From CAYZJV01 sp964473245 (lineage in GTDB: Bacteria; Spirochaetota; Spirochaetia; Sphaerochaetales; Sphaerochaetaceae), in assembly GCA_964473245.1 (NCBI GenBank), contig CAYYOL010000005.1, forward strand, positions 9,080-73,079: a stretch of 64,000 nt of DNA. The letters are read 5' to 3'. Below, in pieces: positions 35,252-44,900 of this stretch. Both the position numbers and the translations under genes were made by a program. The notes beneath the pieces were generated by a model, which saw only the letters and a list, made by a program, of their open reading frames with translations, was not told where the DNA came from and did not search any database. How positions within the stretch are numbered: position 1 is the stretch's first letter; every line of letters starts with the position of its first letter.

Positions 35252-36281
35252 ACCAGAGTGAGAGAAGTGTAATAGCTGTCATGGCTTCGATTACAGGGAT
35301 GACTCGTACACAGATACACGGATCGTGCCGCCCTTCTACTCGAATGATCGTCTCATTTCCTTCAATATCTACGGTCTTCTGTGGCTTTGCAATGGATGCA
35401 GTCGGTTTTACCACTGTTCTGAAAATGAGCGGGGCACCATTGGTCATCCCCCCCTGTATGCCACCTGCATGATTGGAGAGAAAACCGTGAGATGACATCT
35501 GATCGTTGTTCTCGGAACCCCTTTTCGATGCAACGGAAAAGCCATCGCCGAATTCGATTCCCTTCGTGGCACCTATAGAGAGAATTGCGTGGGCAAGCAG
35601 TGCATCGGTCTTATCGAATACAGGTTCACCAAGGCCCGCAGGAAGTCCCGTTACGAGGCACTCGACAACTCCGCCAACACTGTCCTCTTCATCTCGAGCC
35701 CGTTCGATAGCGGCTTCCATGCGACCAGCGGCTTCGGCGTCTGGACAACTCACCCGATTCTGAGTAATACAGGAGAGATCTCGCCCATGAGCAATCTCCC
35801 GTTCGATCTGTATGGTGTATGCGGTGATCTCGATCCCTTTCTGGGAAAGAATCTGCATGGCTATAGCCCCAGCTGCCAACCGAGCTGCTGTCTCTCTTCC
35901 ACTGGAGCGACCCCCACCACGCCAATCGCGTATCCCGAATTTCTCTTGCCAGGTATGATCAGCATGACCCGGTCGAAAAATCCGCGAGATGTCGGTATAG
36001 TCTCCTGAACGTTGATTGGTATTTCGGATGAGTATGGAAACCGGAGTTCCCGTGGTCTTCCCCTCGAATATCCCAGAGAGAATCTCGATCGAGTCTGGTT
36101 CTTGTCTTTTAGTTCCGAGCGAATTACCACCAGGTCTTCTTCTGGCCATTTGCCGTTGTAATTCAGACATATCCAAGGTGAAGCCGCTCTCTAACCCATC
36201 GATTATGACTCCGATTCCCTCTCCGTGTGACTCTCCGAATGTGGTTATCGTTAAAGCTTTTCCAAAACTGTTTCCTGGCAT
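35232..36281 (-). CDS. aroC: Chorismate synthase
   Basis: Last enzyme of the shikimate pathway, an FMN-dependent lyase acting on EPSP. The 349-residue protein contains FGESHGEGIGVIIDG (about residues 11-25), RRPGGNSLGTKRQEPD, the stretch DWRGGGRSSGRETAARLAAG, GDGFSVASKRGSENND and EGRHDPCICVRVIPVIEAM. Its start lies 31 bp inside the end of aroK, and its end overlaps xpb, so aroK-aroC-xpb and the helicase partner form a tightly overlapping unit. Confidence 0.96.
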   Translation of the reverse strand: MPGNSFGKALTITTFGESHGEGIGVIIDGLESGFTLDMSELQRQMARRRPGGNSLGTKRQEPDSIEILSGIFEGKTTGTPVSILIRNTNQRSGDYTDISRIFRPGHADHTWQEKFGIRDWRGGGRSSGRETAARLAAGAIAMQILSQKGIEITAYTIQIEREIAHGRDLSCITQNRVSCPDAEAAGRMEAAIERARDEEDSVGGVVECLVTGLPAGLGEPVFDKTDALLAHAILSIGATKGIEFGDGFSVASKRGSENNDQMSSHGFLSNHAGGIQGGMTNGAPLIFRTVVKPTASIAKPQKTVDIEGNETIIRVEGRHDPCICVRVIPVIEAMTAITLLSLWYEQYGR

Positions 36282-36847
36282 GATGTTCCTCTCCCTAACA
36301 GATTGAGTATGGCATGTGTGAGTGTTTGACCATTCTCTGCAACTGTTTGGTAATCGGATAATCGTACCATATAATCGGAAATCTGCCTATATCGCTCGCT
36401 TCTTGTCATATATAGATCGTGAAATGACTCTCTTGGGTTCGCCTCGGAGAGGAACGGTGGAACCCCACTTTTCATGATTCGGTCAAAGAGTACGTGTTCC
36501 GAGACATCGAGGTAGAGTAGTGACCCGGTCTCCTGCATGAGCGAGATGAGCGGATCATTGTCACACACGCCACCACCGGTGGAGATGATCACCAGTTCAT
36601 AGTCATGGTGCATCAACTCTTCGATATATAAACGTAGCGACTCGTATTCCTTCTTGAGAAAGGCTTCCTTCCCTGCGTTCTTATAGAAATCCCGCACGGA
36701 AAGACCAGTGCCACGGATAGCCTTGAGAATGAGATCGTCGGTATCGGTATAGGCAACCCGGTATGTCGTACTCAATGCTACAGAGGCGAACCGACCGAGT
36801 TTGCTCTTTCCAGAATGTTTCAGTCCTACGAGGTAGAGAATATTCAT
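36251..36847 (-). CDS. aroK: Shikimate kinase
   Basis: Phosphorylates shikimate. The 198-residue P-loop protein shows Walker A GLKHSGKSKLG, the substrate Asp pair in AYTDTDDLIL, FLKKEYESLR and the GGG motif STGGGVCDN. A C-terminal extension of about 30 residues overlaps aroC. I chose the ATG at 36847 (MNILYLVGLKHSGKS); the longer frame to 36919 runs into the upstream membrane-protein gene. With aroDE and aroC, four shikimate-pathway activities are encoded within 7 kb. Confidence 0.92.
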   Translation of the reverse strand: MNILYLVGLKHSGKSKLGRFASVALSTTYRVAYTDTDDLILKAIRGTGLSVRDFYKNAGKEAFLKKEYESLRLYIEELMHHDYELVIISTGGGVCDNDPLISLMQETGSLLYLDVSEHVLFDRIMKSGVPPFLSEANPRESFHDLYMTRSERYRQISDYMVRLSDYQTVAENGQTLTHAILNLLGRGTSCQETVLEKL

Positions 36848-36854
36848 ATGAGCC

Positions 36855-37352
36855 TCACACGTATTCATCGAACAGGGCAACCCATTTCCGGGGGTACCGT
36901 GTTCCTGCTTGCTCTGCATCGATACGAATCTGCCGTCTCAGTTGTTTTCTAGCCTCCTTATTGAACTTTCTCAACTCGATCTTCTGCATATACTGGCTCT
37001 CCTTCACATTCTTCATGGTATCGAGGATGTGTCTGTTGTCAGGAACGACCAGTTTCAATGCATACCGGAATGTGATGATCATGGTATACCAGAGCAACAC
37101 GATGATGAGCGGGATAATCTCTCTAACATTTCTGTCGGGACTTATCTCGACACGATAGGAACCGGTGATCATGCCTGTCGCGACTTTGAACAGTGGATCG
37201 ATGCTTATACCCAAGAACGCAAGTGAGATTACCAACGGAAGCACCCAGAACCAGCCTTGGCGAGAAAAGATGAACCGAAGGCAGGCCGCTGCCGATAAGA
37301 AACAGAGGAGAGAAGTACTGACACTGACCAGTAGCATGAGCATGGTGAACAT
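36855..37352 (-). CDS. Uncharacterised small membrane protein
   Basis: I do not recognise a family. About 165 residues with three hydrophobic segments (LMLLVSVSTSLLCFLSAAACL; FWVLPLVISLAFLGISI; IIPLIIVLLWYTMIITF) and a basic, charged C-terminal half (YMQKIELRKFNKEARKQLRRQIR) that is probably cytoplasmic and helical. It ends 7 bp before aroK and is likely the first gene of the aroK-aroC-xpb unit. The start is uncertain: the frame is open to 37430, which would overlap dgt on the other strand; I chose the first ATG before the first membrane segment. Confidence 0.55.
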   Translation of the reverse strand: MFTMLMLLVSVSTSLLCFLSAAACLRFIFSRQGWFWVLPLVISLAFLGISIDPLFKVATGMITGSYRVEISPDRNVREIIPLIIVLLWYTMIITFRYALKLVVPDNRHILDTMKNVKESQYMQKIELRKFNKEARKQLRRQIRIDAEQAGTRYPRKWVALFDEYV

Positions 37353-37404
37353 GATACCATGTAGGTCCCCGATAGGGAAGTCAAAAGGCGAAGAGGGGGT
37401 CGAT

Positions 37405-38571
37405 ATGAGCAGACGAAAGACATTCATCAACGAGTTGCCACAACAGATACTTGAACAACGTATGCAACCGCGGGAATCGGATGTTCGAGGCGAATTCTAT
37501 CGCGATACCACAGCAATAATTCACAGTTCTCCATTCAGGAGATTGAAGCATAAGACCCAAGTATTCTTCGCTCCGAGCAACGATCATATTTGCACTCGTA
37601 TGGAACATGTGCTTCATGTCGCTTCGATTGCAACGGCTGTCTGTCGTGGACTGCATCTGGATACAGAACTTGCTTGGGCGATCGGTATGGGGCACGATCT
37701 CGGCCACACTCCGTTCGGACATGTAGGGGAACGGATTATCTCCACACTCATGCAGGAGTATGGACTCCCTCCATTCGAACATGAACTGAATTCGTTGAGA
37801 ATCGTCGATTTTCTCGCGTCGAACGGGAGAGGATTGAATCTCACCTATGCAGTCAGAGATGGTATTTCCAGTCATAACGGTGAACGGTTCGATCGTATTG
37901 TTCGACCAGTGTTCGCCTTGAAAGATCTGCATGCTATCGCAAGTAGAGTCGATGCGGTTCCCGCTACATGGGAGGCTGCAGTGGTTCGAGTATCCGATCA
38001 GATTGCCTACTTGGGTAGAGACTACGAGGATGCCTGCAGATTGAAGATCATCGATCCAAACGCGATTCCAACAATCGTTGTTGATCAATTGGGTAATACA
38101 AATGCTTCTATCATAGATACCCTGGTCAATGATGTCATTGACAACTCGGATCCGGATATTGGAATCTGTTTCTCTGAACCGGTGTTCGAAGCAGTGATTG
38201 CCATGAAGAAGTTCAACTATGAACAGATCTACCTCTCACCCATGCTTGCCGGTTACAGCAAATACTTCTCTCGACTTCTCCGACTGATTGCCGACTATCT
38301 CAGTGGTCTCATGGAGAGCTACGGGTTCGATGAACCACGATATCTGGAAGAGAAGAATATGCTGGCAGCTGGTTTCGGTCTTCACATATCCGAGATGAGA
38401 GATCAATACCTCCGCCACGATGGCAATATTGATCGCATACTCTTCGACTACATTGCAGGAATGAGCGACAATTTCTGTCTCGATTGTGCGAACGAGATTC
38501 TGAAGCCAGATCATCTGAACGAACACATCGAGCAATCTATCACTGGTAAATGGTTCGATGTCAAATACTAG
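37405..38571 (+). CDS. dgt: Deoxyguanosinetriphosphate triphosphohydrolase-like HD protein
   Basis: A 388-residue HD-domain phosphohydrolase of the dGTPase/SAMHD1-like family that controls dNTP pools. It has SSPFRRLKHKTQVF, the metal-binding series TRMEHVLHVASIA and GMGHDLGHTPFGHVGE, then FEHELNSLRI and VVRVSDQIAYLGRDYEDA. I chose the ATG behind GAGGGGG; a much longer upstream frame overlaps the divergent membrane-protein gene. Convergent with nrdR, another gene of nucleotide metabolism, with 8 bp between stops. Confidence 0.9.
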   Translation: MSRRKTFINELPQQILEQRMQPRESDVRGEFYRDTTAIIHSSPFRRLKHKTQVFFAPSNDHICTRMEHVLHVASIATAVCRGLHLDTELAWAIGMGHDLGHTPFGHVGERIISTLMQEYGLPPFEHELNSLRIVDFLASNGRGLNLTYAVRDGISSHNGERFDRIVRPVFALKDLHAIASRVDAVPATWEAAVVRVSDQIAYLGRDYEDACRLKIIDPNAIPTIVVDQLGNTNASIIDTLVNDVIDNSDPDIGICFSEPVFEAVIAMKKFNYEQIYLSPMLAGYSKYFSRLLRLIADYLSGLMESYGFDEPRYLEEKNMLAAGFGLHISEMRDQYLRHDGNIDRILFDYIAGMSDNFCLDCANEILKPDHLNEHIEQSITGKWFDVKY

Positions 38572-38579
38572 CGGTTGAT

Positions 38580-39044
38580 CTAACTCATTTTGTGGGTGAT
38601 GTGCTCGATCTCTTCAATGAACTGCTTCACGTTGTCGAAAGCACGGTAGACGGATGCAAAACGGATATAGGCCACAGTATCGATCTTGTAGAGTTGCCGG
38701 AGTGCGGCTTCGCCGATATCCTTCGACGCTACTTCACGTCTAGTTCCCGCTTTCAAGACAACTTCGTCCTCTATATCCTGTAAAACCTGCTCGATAGTCT
38801 CTTGGCTGATATGTCTCTTCTCTGTGGTTATACGAATACCCCGCTCGATCTTTTTGATATCGAACGGTTCACGTCTTCCATCCCGCTTGACCACCATGAA
38901 CGGTTTCTCCTCGATTCGCTCATAGGAGGTGAATCGATAACCGCATGATAGACACTCTCGTCTTCTGCGTATGGTGGAACCACTGCTGTTCTGTCGTGAT
39001 TCCAATACTTTATCATCCATATGACCACAATGGGGGCATAACAT
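38580..39044 (-). CDS. nrdR: NrdR, repressor of ribonucleotide reductase genes
   Basis: A 154-residue regulator that senses ATP/dATP. The N-terminal zinc ribbon is CPHCGHMDD ... RRRECLSCGYRFTSYERIEE, followed by an ATP-cone domain (VVKRDGRREPFDIKKIERGI, then AYIRFASVYRAFDNVKQF). Length and motifs fit the family fully. It starts behind AAGGAG. No ribonucleotide reductase gene is in the window, so its targets are elsewhere; convergent dgt also affects dNTP levels. Confidence 0.97.
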   Translation of the reverse strand: MLCPHCGHMDDKVLESRQNSSGSTIRRRRECLSCGYRFTSYERIEEKPFMVVKRDGRREPFDIKKIERGIRITTEKRHISQETIEQVLQDIEDEVVLKAGTRREVASKDIGEAALRQLYKIDTVAYIRFASVYRAFDNVKQFIEEIEHITHKMS

Positions 39045-39076
39045 GGTGGATTACTCCTTGCGAATAGATAACTTAC

Positions 39077-39105
39077 ACTATAGCATGAAATTGATTGTAT
39101 GGAAA
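39077..39105 (-). promoter_or_regulatory. nrdR promoter with extended -10
   Basis: On the minus strand TGCTATAGT gives an extended -10 (TATAGT, 39077-39082) with a weak TTTCCA -35 (39100-39105) 17 bp upstream, about 33 bp before the nrdR ATG. The rest of 39045-39262 is AT-rich and should also hold the promoter for the ACT-domain gene, for which TTGCGA / 16 bp / GATAAT near 39165 is the best but weak candidate. Confidence 0.45.
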
Positions 39106-39262
39106 TTAGTAGGCAGACAATTTTTGAAAATAATGAGAATCTTCTCGTTGATACGATTGCGACTGTTTGTACCAATTTGATAATAATGTTACACAATTGT
39201 TGAGAAAGTAGTGTTTTCGTGATAATAATAACAAGTACTACGTCATAAGAAATGAGGTTGCC

Positions 39263-39919
39263 ATGGAATCCGTAAGTAATTCAGTGAAAAGGATCATCGA
39301 TCGTACACCCTTTCTGTATGAAATGCTCATACAGGGGATACTCAGTTACAGCAACTATGCAGCATCTATCAGACCTACTGTGGAACAGATGCATGGTAAG
39401 GATGTGAAGACTTCGGCCATAGTCATGGCCATTCGCCGTTATGCTGAAGAACTGCGCAGGAAGGACACCGAACAGAAAAGCTACAATCTACGCTACGAGA
39501 TCGTTATGAAGACCAATATCTACGATATAAATCTTGTGCGCAGCGATACGCTAATTACCAAGTTAGGAGAGCTGTACCACCTTGTCAGTCCATCTTCAGG
39601 CGATTTCCTCAATGTCACCTTAGGAAGTCACGAAATAAGCATCTCTGTAAGCGAAAAGTACCTTGAGACGATTGAATCCATGATTGAAGGCGAGGCAGTC
39701 CTTCACCGGATGGGTGATCTGGTTGCTCTCTCACTGGTGTTCAGTGGCGATTTTATGTCTACTCCCGGTATTGTCTATGAAGCGGTCAGGAAGTTGGCGT
39801 GGGAAGAGATCAATGTGAATGAGATCATCTCGACGATGAACGAGTTGACGTTTGTAATTCGGCGAGAAGACTCGATGGATGCGTTCACAGTATTGCAGAG
39901 TTTTCTGGGAGGACAATGA
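39263..39919 (+). CDS. ACT-domain protein, possible amino-acid sensor
   Basis: A 218-residue soluble protein. The N-terminal third looks helical (TPFLYEMLIQGILSYSNYAASI, then TSAIVMAIRRYAEELRRKD) and may be a small helix-turn-helix. The C-terminal third fits an aspartokinase-type ACT domain: DLVALSLVFSGDFMSTPGIVYEAVRKLAWEEINVNEIISTMNELTFVI spans about residues 152-199, ending in AFTVLQSFL. No kinase domain is present. It overlaps the next gene by 4 bp. I infer ligand-responsive regulation, but neither ligand nor target can be named. It starts behind GAGG. Confidence 0.6.
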   Translation: MESVSNSVKRIIDRTPFLYEMLIQGILSYSNYAASIRPTVEQMHGKDVKTSAIVMAIRRYAEELRRKDTEQKSYNLRYEIVMKTNIYDINLVRSDTLITKLGELYHLVSPSSGDFLNVTLGSHEISISVSEKYLETIESMIEGEAVLHRMGDLVALSLVFSGDFMSTPGIVYEAVRKLAWEEINVNEIISTMNELTFVIRREDSMDAFTVLQSFLGGQ

Positions 39920-40452
39920 TGCACCTAAAACGTCATATCGTGATAACAGGACCGATAAACAGCGGTAAGACCACTATGCTCTTCTCACTCTGTTCTCGAT
40001 TGGATTCACTCGGTTTTTCGATTGGTGGAGTCACTCAGGTCATGCCGCTTCCAAACAAGGAGAAGCGGTCATACATACTGAGCGACCAGGGAAGTGGTGA
40101 TATCCGTGTGCTCATGACACTGGATTCGAAAAGCGACTGGATTCCGTTTGGACGCTTTCACTACGATCCAGGCGCATTCGATTGGGCTTCGGAGAAAATT
40201 CTCTCACACAGGGCTCATTACGACTATGTGACCATAGATGAAATAGGACCTCTGGAGTTGCAAGAGGAGGGGCTTGCACAGACCTACAAAAAACTGCTAC
40301 ACACGTACCGTGGAACGCTCATAACCGTGATACGAGAGGGATTACTAGATCAGGTTCTAGCACATTTCGACATCAATGAGCGTTCAATCGTGGTGCTGCG
40401 TACCACAGAAAACCAGGAAGAACAGTTGGATAAGGTGGTTCCGAGTGAATGA
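39916..40452 (+). CDS. THEP1-type nucleoside triphosphatase
   Basis: A 178-residue P-loop NTPase. It shows Walker A ITGPINSGKTTMLFSL near the N-terminus and the family's Walker B stretch VTIDEIGPLELQ (about residues 104-115), with a C-terminal strand ending SIVVLRTTE. The family hydrolyses nucleoside triphosphates in vitro; its physiological role is unknown. It overlaps both neighbours (4 bp with the ACT-domain gene, 8 bp with the transporter gene), so the three products are likely made together. Confidence 0.82.
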   Translation: MMHLKRHIVITGPINSGKTTMLFSLCSRLDSLGFSIGGVTQVMPLPNKEKRSYILSDQGSGDIRVLMTLDSKSDWIPFGRFHYDPGAFDWASEKILSHRAHYDYVTIDEIGPLELQEEGLAQTYKKLLHTYRGTLITVIREGLLDQVLAHFDINERSIVVLRTTENQEEQLDKVVPSE

Positions 40453-41137
40453 GTTGTTCTGGGCTGTCATGCTGATTGTGAATTTCATCGCAATCATGGT
40501 GGCATTCCGATTGTGGGGTAAGGTTGGGTTACTGATCTGGATTCCCATATCTGTGATCATTGCGAATATCCAGGTAACGAAAACCGTCGTTCTCTTTGGC
40601 CTCGAAGCGACCTTAGGCAATATTGTGTATGCAACGAGTTTCCTGGCAACCGATATTCTCAGCGAATGTTATGGGAAACGAGACGCAGCACGGGCAGTCG
40701 CGATTGGATTCTTCTCACTGGTCATCATGACTGTACTCATGAATCTGGCTATCCTCTTCGTTCCAGCATCTTCCGATTTCGTGCAGGAGAGTATGGTTAC
40801 CATATTCTCGCTCATGCCTCGAATTGCGCTGGGAAGTCTCAGTGCCTATCTTGTATCACAATTACACGATATTTACGCCTTCGCCTATTGGAAGAGGCGG
40901 TTTCCCGGATCACGTTCACTCTGGTTCAGGAATAATGTGAGCACCATGGTGAGTCAGCTCATAGATACACTCATATTCACGATGGTTGCCTTTTGGAATG
41001 TCTACGATTGGAGCATTCTCTGGCAGATCATGGTGACAACCTATCTATTGAAGTGGTTAGTCTCAGCTCTCGATACGCCATTCATGTACATTGCTCGCAG
41101 GTGGCACGAATCTAAAGTAGTTCCCGAATCAATCTAG
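40445..41137 (+). CDS. Queuosine-precursor transporter, YhhQ/DUF165 family
   Basis: A 230-residue membrane protein with about six helices. The YhhQ signature is visible in the first half: IANIQVTKTV, ATLGNIVYATSFLATDILSECYGK, and DAARAVAIGFF; later RNNVSTMVSQLIDTLIFTMVAF and YLLKWLVSALDTPFMY. The family imports queuosine precursors such as preQ0/preQ1 for tRNA modification. I chose a GTG start eight codons before the THEP1 stop, behind AGGTGG; the longer frame lies inside the THEP1 gene. No preQ1 riboswitch or queuosine gene is seen nearby. Confidence 0.85.
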   Translation: MNELFWAVMLIVNFIAIMVAFRLWGKVGLLIWIPISVIIANIQVTKTVVLFGLEATLGNIVYATSFLATDILSECYGKRDAARAVAIGFFSLVIMTVLMNLAILFVPASSDFVQESMVTIFSLMPRIALGSLSAYLVSQLHDIYAFAYWKRRFPGSRSLWFRNNVSTMVSQLIDTLIFTMVAFWNVYDWSILWQIMVTTYLLKWLVSALDTPFMYIARRWHESKVVPESI

Positions 41138-41147
41138 TAGACACCTC

Positions 41148-41939
41148 CTATTCTGGTATGAATAGGGTATTCATCGTTTCCACGGCCTCTTTGGTTCCAG
41201 ACAATACAATGCCCTCGAACGGTTCTCTCTCACGCAGGAGCTTGTCTGTGTAGATGAATGGTGAGCCATCACCATACTGCACAACCATCCCTTGAAGCTC
41301 CAAAAGCGCATGTGCACCCGCAATATCCCAGACAAAGCATGGAACAGAGATCGCCCCCTGGATATGTGGGTGAATGAGTGGAGAGATCATGTGGAGAATA
41401 TTGGAGCCGTAACATCGGATCTTACCATCGAACTTCTTAATCGAGATGTGTCTTGGTGCATGACTGGCCATGGCGAGCTGTTCCAGTTTCGTATGGGTGA
41501 GTCGTGGTTTGAACGGTTTCCCGTTCAGCAGTAGATCCTTTCCTGGATCCTGTCGTAAGAATAGTCCTTCCTCACTACTTAGGCCCCATCTCGGGGCATA
41601 GACCATTGCACCCACGCATGTTCTATTCTCATTGAGAATTCCGAGCGAGATACACCATCCGGGAAGTCCTTGGCTATAAACATCGGTACCATCGATCGGA
41701 TCGAGAATGAACGTTACCGGTGCTTCGCCACTGAATGGCTGCAACGACTCCTCGGTCACGATATCTGCTTCGGGAAACAGCTGTGCAATACCCCTCGCTA
41801 CCCTCTCGTTGATATAGGTGTCGGTTGCGGTAAGTACCGATCCATCATCCTTGTAATCTCTAAAAATATCGCCTTGAGCCTTACAAGCGTAGGCTCCCAT
41901 ATCTATGATCAGTTGTTCCAGTTCATCATATGCATCCAT
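41148..41939 (-). CDS. Inositol monophosphatase family protein
   Basis: A 263-residue Mg-dependent, Li-sensitive-type phosphatase of the IMPase/CysQ/FIG superfamily. Metal-binding motifs are EADIVTEES, FILDPIDGTDVY (about residues 78-89) and FVWDIAGAHALLE near residue 212. Family members act on inositol monophosphate, PAP or fructose-1,6-bisphosphate; the sequence alone does not decide. It is convergent with the YhhQ-type gene and divergent from mfd. Confidence 0.88.
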   Translation of the reverse strand: MDAYDELEQLIIDMGAYACKAQGDIFRDYKDDGSVLTATDTYINERVARGIAQLFPEADIVTEESLQPFSGEAPVTFILDPIDGTDVYSQGLPGWCISLGILNENRTCVGAMVYAPRWGLSSEEGLFLRQDPGKDLLLNGKPFKPRLTHTKLEQLAMASHAPRHISIKKFDGKIRCYGSNILHMISPLIHPHIQGAISVPCFVWDIAGAHALLELQGMVVQYGDGSPFIYTDKLLREREPFEGIVLSGTKEAVETMNTLFIPE

Positions 41940-41967
41940 TGAATACCTTTCCTCTCTGTGATACCGT
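41939..41967 (+). promoter_or_regulatory. Candidate mfd promoter, near-leaderless geometry
   Basis: TTGAAT (41939-41944), 17 bp, then TACCGT (41962-41967), 10 bp before the ATG at 41978. The predicted leader is about 3-4 bases. Confidence 0.4.
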
Positions 41968-41977
41968 AGGTGCGGTT

Positions 41978-44900
41978 ATGCAGCAACATATTGGTCCACT
42001 TGTGCAATCCTATATCAAAAGCACCGACGCGTACAAGGCGTTTAAACGGGATTGCAACACACGTCAGTATCTGGAAGGCCTCGAGGGGTATCCTCTCGCA
42101 GAGGCTGTCTTGGTGTATGCTCGTTCAATACACGGGCGAACCTGGGCTCTCTGTCCGACAGAGACTGCCGCAACGCAATTGTGCAAGGACTTGCAGGCAA
42201 CCGGCACACCGTATGTGTATCTCCCTTCGAATGGGAAGCGCCTCTACAGCCCTTGGGAGGGGACAGATCGCGAGTACACGCAGTTGCGGGCTCTCGCTGC
42301 ATTAACAGAGCACCCATCACGAATCGTGGTAACCCACATTCGTGCATTTGTCTCACCTGTGATCGCTATCGAATCTCTACGGGATTCGGAACTTCGTCTT
42401 CGAGTGGGCGATACGTTTGACCCGACCGGCATTGCATCGATCCTTGCTGCCGGTGGATATTTTCGCTCCCCCAGTACAACGGTTCCTGGTGAATTCTCCA
42501 TGCATGGAGAAGTGGTGGATCTTTTCCCATACGACAATACGTATCCGATCAGAATATATGCAGAGTGGGATCGAATAGAGAAGATCACACTATTCGATCC
42601 GATGGATCAGGATACCGTGAAGACCGTCGGTCATGTAACAGTGACTATTCTAAAAGAGCAGCAACAGATCGAGACAGCACATATCGACACCTACATCTCC
42701 GAGAACGATTATGTCTTCTTTCTTGGCAAGGAGCGACTCGAAACGTCATTTCATTCTCTTGAAGTGGAAGCGAAAGCACTGTTCAGAGAGGCGTTCCTTA
42801 TCGATCGGCAATCGCCCAAACCAGATCAGGTGCTCCTCGATTATCGGACATTCTTTGAACGACAGAATCGCGGATCGGTCCTCATCGAGGTGAGGGGACA
42901 ATGCAAAGAAGCCTATACGTACGATGTGGATGGACCGCGTTCGTTCTTCGGCAACTTTGTCATGTTGAAGGAACATTTGGCACAGCTCTTCGATAATGGG
43001 TACTCGGTCACGCTCTACGCCGGATCTGAACTCCAGAAGAACCGCTTGAATAACATGTTGAGTCAGTTTTCACAACTATCGGTACTCGATCTGGAAATCA
43101 GTGGAGGATTTTCGATTCCTTCGGAGAAACTGGTTGCCATCTGCGATCATGAGATCTTCGGACGAAGAAAACAGGTAGTGAAAGCACTTCATAAAGTACA
43201 GACATCTCCTTTGGACTCCTTCGTGGATCTCAACGAGGGAGATTATGTTGTTCATGTGAACTATGGAGTGGGGCAATTTCAGAAGATCGATCGGATCAGC
43301 ATGTCGGGCAAGGAACGCGACTATATCAAGATTCTCTATGCCGATACAGAGACACTCTTTGTCCCCATTGAACAGGCTAACTTGATCCAGCGGTACATAG
43401 GAAGTGAAGGGGGAGCTCCCCGGCTCGATAAACTCGGTGGTCAAGGTTGGGAGACCAAAAAAGCCCGTGCAAGAAAATCGGCTGAAGAACTCGCAGGCAG
43501 GCTCATACAACTGTATGCGAGAAGGAAAAGCAGCAAGGGGTATCCGTTTCCTAAGGATACCGACTGGCAGATGGAGTTCGAGGCATCGTTTCCCTTTGAG
43601 GAGACTGAGGATCAGCTAACCTGTATAGAAGATATTAAACGTGACATGGAAAGCCCGACAGTCATGGATAGGCTCATCTGTGGTGATGTGGGCTACGGAA
43701 AGACTGAAATCGCTCTCAGAGCCGCATTCAAGGCAGTGATGGCTGGAAAGCAGGTTGCATTTCTTGCTCCAACGACGATTCTTGCTGAGCAACACTATGA
43801 GACACTGGTGAAACGGCTAGGGAAGTTTCCAGTCAGAGCAGCCGTAATCTCACGAATTATCCCGAAGAAAGAACAGAAGATGATACTTCAGCAATTGAAA
43901 GCGGGACAGATCGATGTACTCGTCGGAACCCACCGCATACTCCAGAAAGATGTTCAGTTCAGTGAACTAGGGCTGCTGATCATCGATGAAGAACAACGGT
44001 TTGGTGTAAAAGATAAGGAGAAGGTGAAAGAGTTAAAGGCGAATATCGATTCGATCGCACTCTCGGCAACACCGATTCCGAGAACGCTCTACATGTCATT
44101 GTTGAAGATTCGTGATATGTCGCTGCTCACGACGCCTCCTATACAGCGGAGACCGATCAGAACGGTCATTCGAGAGTTCGATGTCAAGACGATCGTATCT
44201 GCTATCAGATTCGAGCTGAGTCGTGGTGGACAAGTCTTCTATCTCCATAACAGAATCAATACGCTAGAAGAAGTGGTCATGCTCCTGCACAAGGAGTTGC
44301 CGGAAGTTATCGTGGAATCCATCCACGGTCAGATGGATCCGAATTCAATTGAAGATGTCATGAGACGGTTCATCCACCAGGGGATCCAGGTTCTTGTCTC
44401 GACTACCCTGATTGAAAATGGAATCGATATTCCTAATGTAAACACGATCATAATCGATCGCGCAGATAGATATGGTGTGTCGCAACTCTATCAGTTGCGT
44501 GGTCGGGTAGGGCGAAGTGACCAAGAAGCGTATGCCTATCTCTTCTATCCCGCGCTTACCGCAATCAATGAGATTGCGGTGAAGCGACTGAAGGTGATCT
44601 CAGAGCACACCGAACTAGGCAGTGGATTCAAGATCGCCATGAAGGATATGGAGATCAGAGGAACCGGGAATCTACTCGGAAGGGAGCAGAGTGGACAACT
44701 GGCTTCCGTTGGACTCGACATGTACCTGAGAATTTTGGATGAGGCTATAGCCGAACTCATGAAAGAGGGGGATTCGGAGGAGCAGCGAGAGGTGTTTCTG
44801 GAACTCGACTACTCCGGTTTCATTCCGGACTCCTATATTTCTGAACCATCGGTCAAGTTCGATGTATACAAAAAGATCGCCTCTATCACCACCGATGTTC

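Noticed and set aside
37381..38088. 235-codon open frame on the minus strand opposite dgt
   Set aside because: It is antisense to the well-supported HD-domain gene and has no recognisable domain or ribosome binding site.
39075..39090. ACACTATAGCAT as a NrdR box for autoregulation of nrdR
   Set aside because: Only one half resembles the NrdR box, there is no second box at the usual spacing, and it coincides with the -10 element.
40400..40450. A preQ1 riboswitch before the YhhQ-type transporter gene
   Set aside because: The upstream sequence is coding (the end of the THEP1 gene), and no preQ1 aptamer pattern is visible.
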